The translations under genes and the position numbers were made by a program. Shown one piece after another: positions 8,763 to 16,198 of a DNA stretch of 64,000 nucleotides; positions within the stretch are counted from its first letter, which is position 1; each line of letters starts with the position of its first letter. Location: NCBI GenBank assembly GCA_019358985.1, contig JAHHIJ010000003.1:62001-126000 (forward strand). Reading direction: 5' to 3'. The notes beneath the pieces are model-generated. The model was not told the DNA's origin, searched no databases, and saw nothing but the letters and a program-made list of their open reading frames with translations. Source of the DNA: Tolypothrix brevis GSE-NOS-MK-07-07A (GTDB lineage: Bacteria; Cyanobacteriota; Cyanobacteriia; Cyanobacteriales; Nostocaceae).

Positions 8763-9434
8763 ATGAAAACTCCTACCCTGCTTTCAATTCAAGTCGGTTT
8801 ACCCAAACAACTGGGTGATAAAGATGCTATCGACCCTAATAATCGTCCTTGGACAACCGGCATTTTTAAGGAACCCATGCAAGGATCAGTTTGGTTAGGA
8901 AAAACTAATCTTGCTGGTGACGGTCAAGCAGATTTGACGGTTCACGGTGGTCCAGACAAGGCTGTACTTGCTTACTCAGCTGACCACTATTTAGTATGGC
9001 GTGAAGAACTAGCTCCTTTAGAACTATCATACGGTGCATTCGGTGAGAATTTCACAATTGCTGGACAAACCGAGGCTTCTGTTTGTATTGGGGATATTTA
9101 TGCTATTGGTGAAGTTAAGGTACAAGTTTCACAACCTCGAATGCCATGTTGGAAACTTGCCCGAAAATGGCAGATGAACGATTTACCTGGACGAGTTATA
9201 GTCACTGGTCGTAGTGGTTGGTATTTTCGTGTTCTCGTCGAGGGATATGTCGAAAACAATTTAACTTTAGAACTTTTAGAGCGGACATTTCCGCAATGGA
9301 CAATTCCTCGAGTTTTGGAAGTTTATTTTCATAATAAAGACCGAGATGTGGCTGCTGAATTAGCTGCTTGTCCATTACTAGATGTTGGGTGGCGGCAAAC
9401 TTTTTCTAGACGCGCTAGAAATGTTAATTTTTAA
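8763..9434 (+). CDS. MOSC domain protein (YiiM-like)
   Basis: MOSC domains handle sulfur transfer to molybdenum cofactor or act in molybdoenzyme-dependent detoxification such as 6-N-hydroxylaminopurine reduction (YiiM). The ~223-residue product shows the family features: an N-terminal beta strand (LLSIQVGLPKQLG), the motif DLTVHGGPDKAVLAYS with the conserved His-Gly-Gly, GAFGENFTI, VCIGDIYAIGEVKVQVSQPRMPCWKLA with the proposed cofactor-binding Cys, and GWYFRVLVEG. The ATG at 8763 was chosen over an upstream in-frame TTG. No molybdenum gene is adjacent and the gene stands alone between repeats. Confidence 0.9.
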   Translation: MKTPTLLSIQVGLPKQLGDKDAIDPNNRPWTTGIFKEPMQGSVWLGKTNLAGDGQADLTVHGGPDKAVLAYSADHYLVWREELAPLELSYGAFGENFTIAGQTEASVCIGDIYAIGEVKVQVSQPRMPCWKLARKWQMNDLPGRVIVTGRSGWYFRVLVEGYVENNLTLELLERTFPQWTIPRVLEVYFHNKDRDVAAELAACPLLDVGWRQTFSRRARNVNF

Positions 9435-9655
9435 AATGAAACCACCGATACAAGAATGTTTTATTTGATTAGTAATTAATTAGTATTATCAAATAATTAT
9501 TATTTGATAAAATAGGTGGATTACTGGTGCGATCGCCAGCCATATTTTTATCCTAAGTCTAGAGCAGTAACACTCCAAAAGCTTCTCTAGGCTTAATTTT
9601 GCGTAAAACTAAGATTATTATCTCAGTCAGATTTATATCAAAAATAAACACTTCA
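9435..9655. other. AT-rich spacer without a gene
   Basis: About 220 bp between the MOSC stop and the tandem repeat array. It includes a locally repetitive AT stretch (attaattagtatt, taattattatttgat) that could form small hairpins. No gene is visible. Confidence 0.4.
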
Positions 9656-9915
9656 TTTCAGGAATTAATCGATAAGCAAATGTAGTTAGCAAAGTCATTA
9701 AATCCAGAAATAAACTAAATTAGTTTCAGGAATTAATCGACAAGCAAATGTAGTTAGCAAAGTCATTAGATCCAGAAATAAACTAAATTAGTTTCAGGAA
9801 TAAATCGATAAGCAAATGTAGTTAGCAAAGTCATTAAATCCAGAAATAAACTAAATTAGTTTCAGGAATTAATCGACAAGCAAATGTAGTTAATGAAGTC
9901 ATTGAATCCACAAAA
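9656..9915. repeat. 68-bp direct tandem repeats (four copies) upstream of the diiron oxidase gene
   Basis: Units start at 9656, 9724, 9792 and 9860 with an exact 68-bp period. Each begins tttcaggaattaatcga and continues through aagcaaatgtagttagc, a tcatta(a/g)atccagaaa part and ataaactaaattag. The first three copies differ by only a few substitutions; the fourth diverges near its end (gttaatgaagtcattgaatcc) and runs into the ribosome-binding site of the next gene. The array is unlike the dispersed palindromes and STRR tracts elsewhere in the window and may be regulatory. Confidence 0.9.
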
Positions 9916-9933
9916 AACAAAGGAGAAAGGACA

Positions 9934-10977
9934 ATGTTTAACTTGAATTACGCCAAAATAGTATCCGGAAAATCTGACTTAGCACAGATTAATTATTCGG
10001 AAATGATTAAGCAGAATATATACTCCATTGAACAAGTTGAAAGTTTGGTACATGAAGCTTTTCAAAATAAAGGAGGTTATGCTTGGCAGAAAATTCAGTT
10101 CCTTTTATTTGACATGAACTTGCGGTTAATGCGAGAGGGATTTGGGTTAGCAACTCCCCGCTTCCTCAGAGAATGGGAAATTCGCCACCTGATTGAGCAA
10201 GTTGAGCAGCAATACCTACCCCAAGAGCAACTATCCCCTGAACTCGCTAACGTTGAAGTTTTCATGCCGTGGCTGAAAGAGCGGATTAGCAAGCATCGCG
10301 TCAACCACCATCCACTATTTGACCTGTTCGATAGCGATGATTTGAGCGACGAAGAAGTCCGCTACTTCCTTGCCAATTACCGAGTCAACATGCAACGCTT
10401 CCACCTGCACGTTGCTGCCTTCAGCCTGATTGTGCCTTTTGAGATGCGCGAAGAACTATATCACAATCTTCATGACGAGTTTGGTCAGGGGGATTTCGCC
10501 CAGGCTCACCCCAATTTATTTGAACCCCTAATGAATTACTTCGGCGGAGCGCTGGAAGACGATATTAACCCAGAAACTTGTAACCTGCTCAATACCAAGA
10601 TGAACCTCTGCTGGTTTGCCGATGGACTCCATTACGGCATTGGCGGGATGGGAGCTTTGGAATTGGCAATTCCCCTGCAACAGCGCCGAGTTTTGGCACA
10701 TCTGCGCCGTCGCGGTTTGAGTGAAGACATGGTGAAATTCTTTGTCGTTCACTGTGAACTCGATGAAGACCACGGGGAAGGGTGGTTTGCGGCGGGAATG
10801 CCTCATATGCAAACCTCTGAAGACCTACAAAAGGTGTTCTCTAGTGCGATGCGGATGCTCGAAGCTAGAGCCGGAGTTTATGACGGCATTCTCAACGGCA
10901 TTTTGGAAAGGCGCAACCAAACAGAGCAAAAGACTCTCCACCGCGTGCATGTCACAGGTGACATGACTCTGGGCTAA
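9934..10977 (+). CDS. Haem-oxygenase-fold, iron-containing redox enzyme (diiron oxidase family)
   Basis: A 347-residue protein resembling the iron-containing redox enzyme / haem-oxygenase-like diiron oxidase (HDO) family, which includes enzymes that decarboxylate, desaturate or N-oxygenate small acids and amino acids. All-helical character is evident. Likely metal-ligand segments are FHLHVAAFS, EELYHNLHDEFGQGDFAQAHP (residues roughly 170-195) and, near the C-terminus, HCELDEDHGEGW, matching the family's Glu/His spacing. A strong ribosome-binding site (aaaggagaaagg) precedes the ATG. It sits just after the 68-bp tandem repeats and before a tautomerase, cupin and acyl-CoA-ligase-like gene, suggesting a small specialised pathway. 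The substrate is unknown. Confidence 0.8.
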   Translation: MFNLNYAKIVSGKSDLAQINYSEMIKQNIYSIEQVESLVHEAFQNKGGYAWQKIQFLLFDMNLRLMREGFGLATPRFLREWEIRHLIEQVEQQYLPQEQLSPELANVEVFMPWLKERISKHRVNHHPLFDLFDSDDLSDEEVRYFLANYRVNMQRFHLHVAAFSLIVPFEMREELYHNLHDEFGQGDFAQAHPNLFEPLMNYFGGALEDDINPETCNLLNTKMNLCWFADGLHYGIGGMGALELAIPLQQRRVLAHLRRRGLSEDMVKFFVVHCELDEDHGEGWFAAGMPHMQTSEDLQKVFSSAMRMLEARAGVYDGILNGILERRNQTEQKTLHRVHVTGDMTLG

Positions 10978-11365
10978 AGCCGCAGAGCTTCCAAGAATCA
11001 CTTCTTAGAATTCCTAGTTGCTCCCTTGGGGGATTTCGACTTTGACCTAGATTGAAATATCTCAATCCCCGGCAAACCGTCTGCATAGGCGTTTTGGATT
11101 CCCGACTGTCCATCGGTACTAATGAGGGCTATCCCTCTGCCAACTATTTTAGCATATTTACTGGAAAATATATCTTCGGTAAATATAAAGCGAGTACTAA
11201 AGGACGGGGTTTTAAACCCAAATTTCTGATAAAAGGGTATAGGGGTGTCAGGGTGTAGGAGCAGGTCATAATTTTGACTGTGTAACCCTTACACCCAAAA
11301 GCCAACCATATTTGTCTTTGCAGTTACGGTTTCAGCTACCAACCGAACGAGAAGGAATGCAAGCT
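10978..11365. mobile_element. Probable IS200/IS605-type end remnant in the oxidase-tautomerase spacer
   Basis: The 390-bp spacer contains tactaaaggacggggtttt followed by aaaccc (11195-11216), a sequence type I associate with the 3' ends of cyanobacterial TnpB elements. A related sequence occurs in opposite orientation at 51197-51217. The open frame at 11052-11258 within it looks fortuitous. The scar separates the oxidase gene from the tautomerase, so the two may not share one transcript. Confidence 0.4.
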
Positions 11366-11761
11366 ATGCCGCTCATAACACTAAGGGCTAATAAGATATC
11401 TTCTGAGAAAATCAGAAGCAGCCTTGCTGAAAGTTTATCTTTGATAACTGAGAAAATTCTTCGCAAAAATAAGCAATTAATAGTTGTTCGTTTTGAAGTT
11501 GCTGATCAAAAAGCGCAATGGTATGTAGGGGGTGCGATTAAAAGTGATGATGAGGCAATTTTTGAGTTGAGCATTATTGTCACAAAAGGGACAAATACCG
11601 ACGAAGAAAAAGCACTTTGGATAGCACAAGCCTGGAAATTGCTTACAGAAGTTCTGGGCAGTGCTACCCACCCAAACTATATTTCGATCCAAGAAATAGA
11701 TGGAAAAAGCTGGGGTTACAACGGTCTTAGCCAAGAACAAAGAAAGATTCAATCAACGTAA
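11366..11761 (+). CDS. Tautomerase-superfamily protein (4-oxalocrotonate tautomerase / MIF-like)
   Basis: A ~131-residue member of the tautomerase superfamily, enzymes that use an N-terminal proline as general base after Met removal. The ATG at 11366 gives Met-Pro-Leu-Ile-Thr-Leu, placing Pro at the catalytic position; an upstream in-frame start at 11312 would bury it, so I reject that start. A purine-rich site (gaaggaa) lies upstream. The length suggests two beta-alpha-beta units in one chain, as in MIF-like members. Only 2 bp separate its stop from the following cupin gene, so the two are surely co-transcribed. The substrate is unknown. Confidence 0.75.
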   Translation: MPLITLRANKISSEKIRSSLAESLSLITEKILRKNKQLIVVRFEVADQKAQWYVGGAIKSDDEAIFELSIIVTKGTNTDEEKALWIAQAWKLLTEVLGSATHPNYISIQEIDGKSWGYNGLSQEQRKIQST

Positions 11762-11763
11762 AT

Positions 11764-12339
11764 ATGGAGAAACAAATGTTAAATCAAGATCAAATCTCAA
11801 AAAGATCCCCATTGGGATACAACGGCAAAAAGAAAAGTGACGATCCAATTTCAAGAGATGGCGAATTGATGAGCAATGGACAAGTAAAATTCGATCCATT
11901 CCCATACAATTCTATTAACGACAGAGTTATAAAGTTTCAGGGTATGGAAAATGTTTCCTTACCGGATGATCTTGAGTTCGTACACTATCAACTAGATGTA
12001 AGAAAAGGTGTTGGAATTCACACAATCTTTAGTCTAGTAGACCAAGACCCCCAAGGTCCCGATGCCGCAATTCTTAAATATGAGCCAGGTGCATTTATTG
12101 CCTTGCATGAACATATAGGGTATGAAATGGTCGTGGTGTTAACCGGGGATTATATCGAGAATGGTGTGACGTTCTTGCCCGGATCATTAATACTTCGCTC
12201 ACCAGGCACCTTTCATACAATGGCTTCCGTCAATGGCTGCACCATTTTGGCTACGCGTTATATCAAGGTCAAGCAGCGACCTGATTTGTGGAACGAGTTT
12301 GCTGTACTGCACGAAGATATTGAGCCTGTTTCAAGATAG
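11764..12339 (+). CDS. Cupin-domain protein (ChrR-like cupin)
   Basis: A 191-residue protein with a C-terminal cupin barrel. The metal-site motif is visible as FIALHEHIGYEMVVVLTGDY, followed by FLPGSLILRSPGTFHT, giving the usual two His, a Glu and a later His. The N-terminal ~60 residues are polar and without clear motif. ChrR-type cupins act as zinc sensors for anti-sigma factors or as small dioxygenases; no sigma factor is adjacent, so an enzymatic role is equally likely. Start is the ATG 2 bp after the tautomerase stop; a second ATG four codons later is possible. Tight spacing implies an operon with the tautomerase. Confidence 0.78.
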   Translation: MEKQMLNQDQISKRSPLGYNGKKKSDDPISRDGELMSNGQVKFDPFPYNSINDRVIKFQGMENVSLPDDLEFVHYQLDVRKGVGIHTIFSLVDQDPQGPDAAILKYEPGAFIALHEHIGYEMVVVLTGDYIENGVTFLPGSLILRSPGTFHTMASVNGCTILATRYIKVKQRPDLWNEFAVLHEDIEPVSR

Positions 12340-12379
12340 TTATTGATGTGAAGTACTCTAGACGTCTGCGAAAATGAAT

Positions 12380-12408
12380 GTAGAGACGTAGCAGTGCTAC
12401 GTCTCTAC
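12380..12408. repeat. Dispersed palindrome, gtagca core
   Basis: One copy of the abundant palindrome, arms GTAGAGACGTAGCA and TGCTACGTCTCTAC. It lies between the cupin and ligase genes and could act as a transcript 3' hairpin for the tautomerase-cupin operon. Confidence 0.8.
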
Positions 12409-12582
12409 AAGGGTTTCAGATTAAGTAGTTTCTTTATTTTGGTTACGAATATATTCCGACATCGCAACCAAATGTGTTTTGAGTATTTGTGTTACTAAAC
12501 TCTGCAACGTGGGTAATTTTGCACGCACTTCGTCATACCCCCGGACATGATATCAGTTCCTATTAGAAGAGAAAGAAAAGCT

Positions 12583-14211
12583 ATGCATTCTTATATACCC
12601 TTGAGTCCAACCACTTTTTTAGAGCGCAGTGGTCGGGCATTTCCTAACCGAAGCGCGATCGCCTATGCTGATGGAATAGTTACTTACGCGGAGTTATTGC
12701 ACCGCTCTCGTTGTCTGGCACAAGTCTTGAAGCGACTCCAGGTGGGATATGGCGAGAGAGTTGCTCTCCTGACAGAGAATAATCAACAGACAATTGAAGC
12801 TCATTTTAGCATTCCAGCGATCGGTGCTGTAATCGTTGCACTCAATCCTTGGCTGGCAGCGCAAGACCTCCTGTCTCTGCTGGACTATTGCGAGGCGAAA
12901 GTCTTGATTGTGGATGCTTCCTTCTGTGAGAAAATTTTCTTGAACCCTGAGGTTGCTTTTTCACACTTGAAACAAGTTATCGTTATCAATGGTGCTGCCA
13001 ACCCAATCTATTCTGGAGTCCTCGATTACGAAACCTGTTTGGCGGCTGAAAATGGGGATTTTAGGCTGGATGAAACCGTTGTCAGCGAACTTGATCCCCT
13101 CGCCATCAACTTTACGAGCGGTACCACTGGTCGTCCAAAAGGGGTAATGTGCAGTCACCGAGGCGCTTACCTACATGCACTGGGGCAAGCACTGATGATT
13201 GGAATCAACCGAAGCTCAAAGTATCTGTGGCTGCTCCCCATGTTTCATGTTAATGGGTGGGGACATATGTGGGCAAATGTCGCCGTGGGAGCGACCCAAG
13301 TCGTCCTGGCATCTGACCAAATCCGAGATGGTTCTGCGGATTTGTGTCAGGCACTCGGACAGTACCAGATTACCCACCTATCTGGCGCTCCTCGCCTTGT
13401 GCGATCGCTTGCATCAGCCCCTTGTAGCAAAGAAGCATTTCGAGGGCTGACGATTACCACAGGGGGAGCTGCTCCTGCTCCCACACTAATCCAGCGATTA
13501 GATGAGATGGGGATCAACTTCATCCACCAATATGGGTTAAATGAAACCTTCGGTCCCTACGTCGTCTGTGAGGAGCAAGAAGAGTGGCAGGCATTGCCCC
13601 CTTCCAGCCGCGCCCGGAAACGCGCCCGCCAAGGAGTGGCAACTATCCATGCCGGAACCGGGTTGCGGGTGGTTGATGCTGATAGACAAGAGGTTCCTTG
13701 GGACGGTCGGACTTTGGGGGAAGTGATCGTTGCTGGTAATACAGTAGCGATGGGCTACTACAACAATCCCGAAGCTACCGAAAAAGCCTTTCGGGATGGG
13801 TGGTTCCACACTGGCGACATGGCAATTATCCATCCAGATGGCTATCTGGAGATTCAAGACCGCCTGAAGGACTTAATCTACGTAGAAACTGACTACGGTT
13901 GGGAGAACATTTCCTCCATCGAGATTGAGAATGTGCTGTGCCAGCACGAACAGGTAAAAGAGGCGGCAGTCATCGGTATCTCACCCGAAGAGCTAGGAAA
14001 AAACCGCACCCTGTTGGTGGCTTTTATCGAGCCAGGGGACTCCCAAGCCATCACCAAAGAAGATTTGCGCCATTTTTGTGAGTCTGAACTTACTCCTTAC
14101 AAGCAACCACAAGTGTTTTGCTTCACGGACTTGCCCAAGACGGCAACGGGCAAGGTTCGCAAGGACTTGTTAGCAAGGGAGGTAGATCAGCGCTGCGAAC
14201 TTAAAATTTAA
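12583..14211 (+). CDS. AMP-dependent acyl-CoA synthetase / ligase
   Basis: An ANL-superfamily adenylating enzyme (about 542 residues) that activates a carboxylic acid as acyl-AMP and usually transfers it to CoA. The P-loop-like core INFTSGTTGRPKGVM, the GGAAPAP segment, the adenine-binding YGLNETFGP, the GDMAIIHPDGYLEIQDRLKD hinge region and the C-terminal catalytic Lys in PKTATGKVRK are all present. Oddly, the normally conserved GGENIS loop after the hinge reads YVETDYGWENISS, with extra residues and Gly replaced. An ATG at 12547 would add 12 residues; I prefer 12583 because a purine-rich site (gagaaagaaaag) precedes it. It resembles medium/long-chain acyl-activating enzymes; the substrate is unknown. 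It follows the cupin gene and may act with the oxidase. Confidence 0.85.
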   Translation: MHSYIPLSPTTFLERSGRAFPNRSAIAYADGIVTYAELLHRSRCLAQVLKRLQVGYGERVALLTENNQQTIEAHFSIPAIGAVIVALNPWLAAQDLLSLLDYCEAKVLIVDASFCEKIFLNPEVAFSHLKQVIVINGAANPIYSGVLDYETCLAAENGDFRLDETVVSELDPLAINFTSGTTGRPKGVMCSHRGAYLHALGQALMIGINRSSKYLWLLPMFHVNGWGHMWANVAVGATQVVLASDQIRDGSADLCQALGQYQITHLSGAPRLVRSLASAPCSKEAFRGLTITTGGAAPAPTLIQRLDEMGINFIHQYGLNETFGPYVVCEEQEEWQALPPSSRARKRARQGVATIHAGTGLRVVDADRQEVPWDGRTLGEVIVAGNTVAMGYYNNPEATEKAFRDGWFHTGDMAIIHPDGYLEIQDRLKDLIYVETDYGWENISSIEIENVLCQHEQVKEAAVIGISPEELGKNRTLLVAFIEPGDSQAITKEDLRHFCESELTPYKQPQVFCFTDLPKTATGKVRKDLLAREVDQRCELKI

Positions 14212-14223
14212 AGATATACATTA

Positions 14224-14245
14224 CTAGACAGACAAGTCTGTCTAG
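14224..14245. promoter_or_regulatory. Perfect 22-bp palindrome, TetR-type operator candidate
   Basis: CTAGACAGAC, two bases, then GTCTGTCTAG: a perfect dyad just after the ligase stop and immediately before a broken TetR gene. The shape (10+2+10) is typical for TetR-family operators. It could instead serve as a weak terminator, but no T-run follows. Confidence 0.55.
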
Positions 14246-14422
14246 TGTATTCTTGGGCAACTTGTTGATAGGTTGAATATTTCAACCGAGAAAAATAGCA
14301 CAACAATGCTTGCAGATGTCATCCATCTTTTGTTAGAAGGAGCAATTACTAAGAGTCAAATTTATAGGTCAACAGAGTCTATTCAAGCTGCACGAGAAGC
14401 AGTTAGGCAGTTAATGAGTTAA
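14246..14422 (+). pseudogene. Truncated TetR-family regulator (C-terminal remnant)
   Basis: The frame is open from just after a TAG inside the left palindrome to the stop at 14420-14422, about 58 codons. The end (LADVIHLLLEGAITKSQIYR, then a helix ending AVRQLMS) resembles the last two helices of the TetR ligand-binding domain of AcrR-like repressors. The DNA-binding HTH and most of the ligand domain are missing. The two operator-like palindromes flank what is left. A short peptide from the internal ATG (14306) is possible but cannot bind DNA. The structure indicates a deletion that removed the repressor while leaving its putative sites. Confidence 0.7.
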
Positions 14423-14444
14423 CCATTATTTTTTTAGTTGTCTT

Positions 14445-14464
14445 AGACAGACCAGTCTGTACAA
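14445..14464. promoter_or_regulatory. Second operator-like palindrome upstream of the HPP gene
   Basis: AGACAGAC CA GTCTGT with partly symmetric flanks (ttagacagac / gtctgtacaa). It shares the ACAGAC..GTCTGT core with the dyad at 14224-14245 and lies ~30 bp upstream of the HPP start, a good place for a repressor site. Confidence 0.55.
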
Positions 14465-14493
14465 CCAAACTAACAACTTGAGGGAGAATGTCC

Positions 14494-15225
14494 ATGTTTA
14501 AGCAATCGAACAACTATGCTGGTAGCACTAGAAAAAGAGAGCGTCTCAATTCTGCAGGAACATGTTTGTCATTGCAAACGAAGCAACAGCGTAGTGAAGC
14601 AATCGCAAAATGTGGGATGGCTTCGCTTCACTATGCTGCATTCGCAATGACAATTCAGAACCTGGGTTTGAGACAACCTAGACATTTGGGATGCTCCCTT
14701 AGAAAAACAGCGTTTTGGATAACTTTTTTTCAGAAGCTAAAAGGGGATAATACTCAATTACCTGCTAAGCATTCGGCTAAAGCAATAATACTTGCTTGGT
14801 TAGGAGGATTTGTAACAATCAGTGCGATCGCGCTTCTCTCCAATACATTTTCTGTAACACTTATACTAGGCTCTTTTGGAGCGTCCTGCGTTTTGATTTT
14901 TGGGTTTCCAGATGCACCCTTTTCACAACCGCGAAACATCCTTGGAGGTCATTTTTTGAGTTCCTTGATTGGTTTGGTATGTCTGACGCTTTTTGGAGCA
15001 ACGTGGTGGTCAGTTGCTATAGCTGTTGGTACTGCCATTTCTGTGATGATGCTTACCCGAACAACTCACCCACCAGCAGGCTCCAATCCAGTTATTATTT
15101 ACCTGGCAAAACCAGTATGGAGCTTTCTGCTGTTTCCCACTGTTTTTGGGGCAATAGTTTTAATCTTTGTTGCACTACTCTATAATAATTTTACCCGCGA
15201 AAGTAGATACCCGAAATATTGGTGA
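14494..15225 (+). CDS. HPP-family integral membrane protein
   Basis: A ~243-residue protein whose C-terminal 150 residues form the HPP domain: several transmembrane helices and the name-giving motif THPPAGSNPVI. Plant plastid and cyanobacterial relatives have been linked to nitrite transport. A good ribosome-binding site (agggaga) precedes two nearby ATGs; 14494 has better spacing than 14488. The first ~85 residues are not membrane-like and part of them (bases 14587-14638) is encoded by an inverted repeat of dispersed-repeat type, so the true domain may begin near KLKGDN. The gene lies downstream of the TetR remnant and its operator-like dyad. Confidence 0.8.
   Translation: MFKQSNNYAGSTRKRERLNSAGTCLSLQTKQQRSEAIAKCGMASLHYAAFAMTIQNLGLRQPRHLGCSLRKTAFWITFFQKLKGDNTQLPAKHSAKAIILAWLGGFVTISAIALLSNTFSVTLILGSFGASCVLIFGFPDAPFSQPRNILGGHFLSSLIGLVCLTLFGATWWSVAIAVGTAISVMMLTRTTHPPAGSNPVIIYLAKPVWSFLLFPTVFGAIVLIFVALLYNNFTRESRYPKYW
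14587..14638. repeat. Inverted repeat embedded in the 5' part of the HPP gene
   Basis: Arms cagcgtagtgaagc and gcttcactatgctg (13 of 14 complementary) enclose a 24-bp centre. The sequence has the look of dispersed cyanobacterial repeats of the gaagcaatcgcaa type and is read through in frame by the HPP gene, giving a non-conserved N-terminal extension. Confidence 0.6.
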
Positions 15226-15365
15226 AGCAAATTGAGCGGATTTCAGTGAGATGATGTCCTTTTTCAAGTTGATCACACTCCCTCTCCCCTACGGTGGATG
15301 CGTATGATACGCTCTTTTTGTAGGGTCTTAATAAGTAGTGTTGCCGACAATAGGAGAAAATACTC

Positions 15366-15593
15366 ATGCATCTATTAATGCAAACAGCTGCGTCCGCAGC
15401 TGCAAACGCTCCCCATTTTCCCATAGCTGCCGCTTTGGTATATGTGGTTGGTTTTATTGCTGCTGTTACGATTGGTTCCATCGCTTGGTACAACTCTAAG
15501 CGTCCCCCCGGTTGGGAAAGCAAAGAGCGTCCTGACATTGTACCTGAACTCAAAAAAGAAGAAACTTCCGGCGTGGGTGAACCGAAGTCTTAA
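15366..15593 (+). CDS. Small single-helix membrane protein, Psb35-like
   Basis: A 75-residue protein with one transmembrane helix (about residues 17-40, FPIAAALVYVVGFIAAVTIG) followed by the conserved-looking SIAWYNSKRPPGWESKERPD and an acidic/Lys tail. This layout and the NSKRP-GWE motif resemble Psb35 (Ssl2148 of Synechocystis), a thylakoid protein associated with the CP47 assembly module of photosystem II; the match is from memory, so the symbol is left empty. A clear ribosome-binding site (taggagaaaa) precedes the ATG. The gene stands alone between the HPP gene and a convergent terB-like gene. Confidence 0.7.
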   Translation: MHLLMQTAASAAANAPHFPIAAALVYVVGFIAAVTIGSIAWYNSKRPPGWESKERPDIVPELKKEETSGVGEPKS

Positions 15594-15680
15594 ATGGTCA
15601 AGGGTCAATGGTCAATGGTCAAATTTTGACTTTTGACTATGGACTTTTGACTCTTGACTCTTGACTATGGACTCTTGACT
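15594..15680. repeat. STRR heptamer repeat tract
   Basis: Variants of ggtcaat, ttgactt, ttgactc and tatggac in direct and inverted order fill the gap between two convergent genes. The two halves are partly complementary and could fold as a hairpin between the convergent transcripts. Confidence 0.85.
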
Positions 15681-16121
15681 TTAGTTCTGAACATCAACCC
15701 AACGTTTATAAAGTTTCTGAATTTGTTTGAGAACGGCATTATGACCGGGTTGAGTCGAATCGTTTGCCGTCGATAATTCTTGTAACTTCGTTAGTAGTCT
15801 TGCCTCTTCGATGGCTACTTCACCATCGCTGTAAATTAAGCCACTGATGGCTTCAATCAAATTTTCATAATCTTCGTTGGTGGGATGATCGCCTAAATAA
15901 TCTTTCACCCATTTATAGCACTCGCTTGGCTCCACGGGAACCAATTCGTACAACCAAGGCTTAATATCTGGATCGCTTGCTAAACCTTTTGCTTGAGCTA
16001 TTTCGCGCAGATATTGCCGTTCTTCGGCTTGAATTTTACCATCAATCCAAGCCGCTCCAATCAGGATTTTAACTAAGTTTTTCACACTGGAATTAGCAAC
16101 CATTGCTTTGTCCTTTGTCAT
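15681..16121 (-). CDS. TerB-family tellurite-resistance-type protein
   Basis: A 146-residue helical protein of the TerB-like family. TerB domains often bind metal through conserved acidic residues; here two acidic helix-loop repeats are visible, AAWIDGKIQAEERQYL near residue 25 and GLIYSDGEVAIEEARLL near residue 95, the two-fold pattern typical of the family. Many cyanobacteria carry such stand-alone proteins of unknown role; tellurite resistance is not implied. It is convergent with the Psb35-like gene across an STRR tract and lies downstream of rsmB on the same strand with a short spacer. Confidence 0.8.
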   Translation of the reverse strand: MTKDKAMVANSSVKNLVKILIGAAWIDGKIQAEERQYLREIAQAKGLASDPDIKPWLYELVPVEPSECYKWVKDYLGDHPTNEDYENLIEAISGLIYSDGEVAIEEARLLTKLQELSTANDSTQPGHNAVLKQIQKLYKRWVDVQN

Positions 16122-16198
16122 TTAATTTTGTAATTTGATTTTTCAGTCTTTGACCTTTAGCCCTTGACTAATATTAAAATCACAAACAGCATTCACCT

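Noticed and set aside
9656-9915. CRISPR array
   Set aside because: The 68-bp units are contiguous with no unique spacers between them, and there are no cas genes.
11052-11258. 68-codon open frame between the oxidase and tautomerase genes
   Set aside because: It runs through IS-end-like sequence and has no conserved pattern; treated as fortuitous.
12421-12546. Minus-strand tail reading GYDEVRAKLPTLQSLVTQIL ... before a TAA
   Set aside because: It may be the 3' end of a lost gene, but it is too short to assign and has no start; not listed as a gene.
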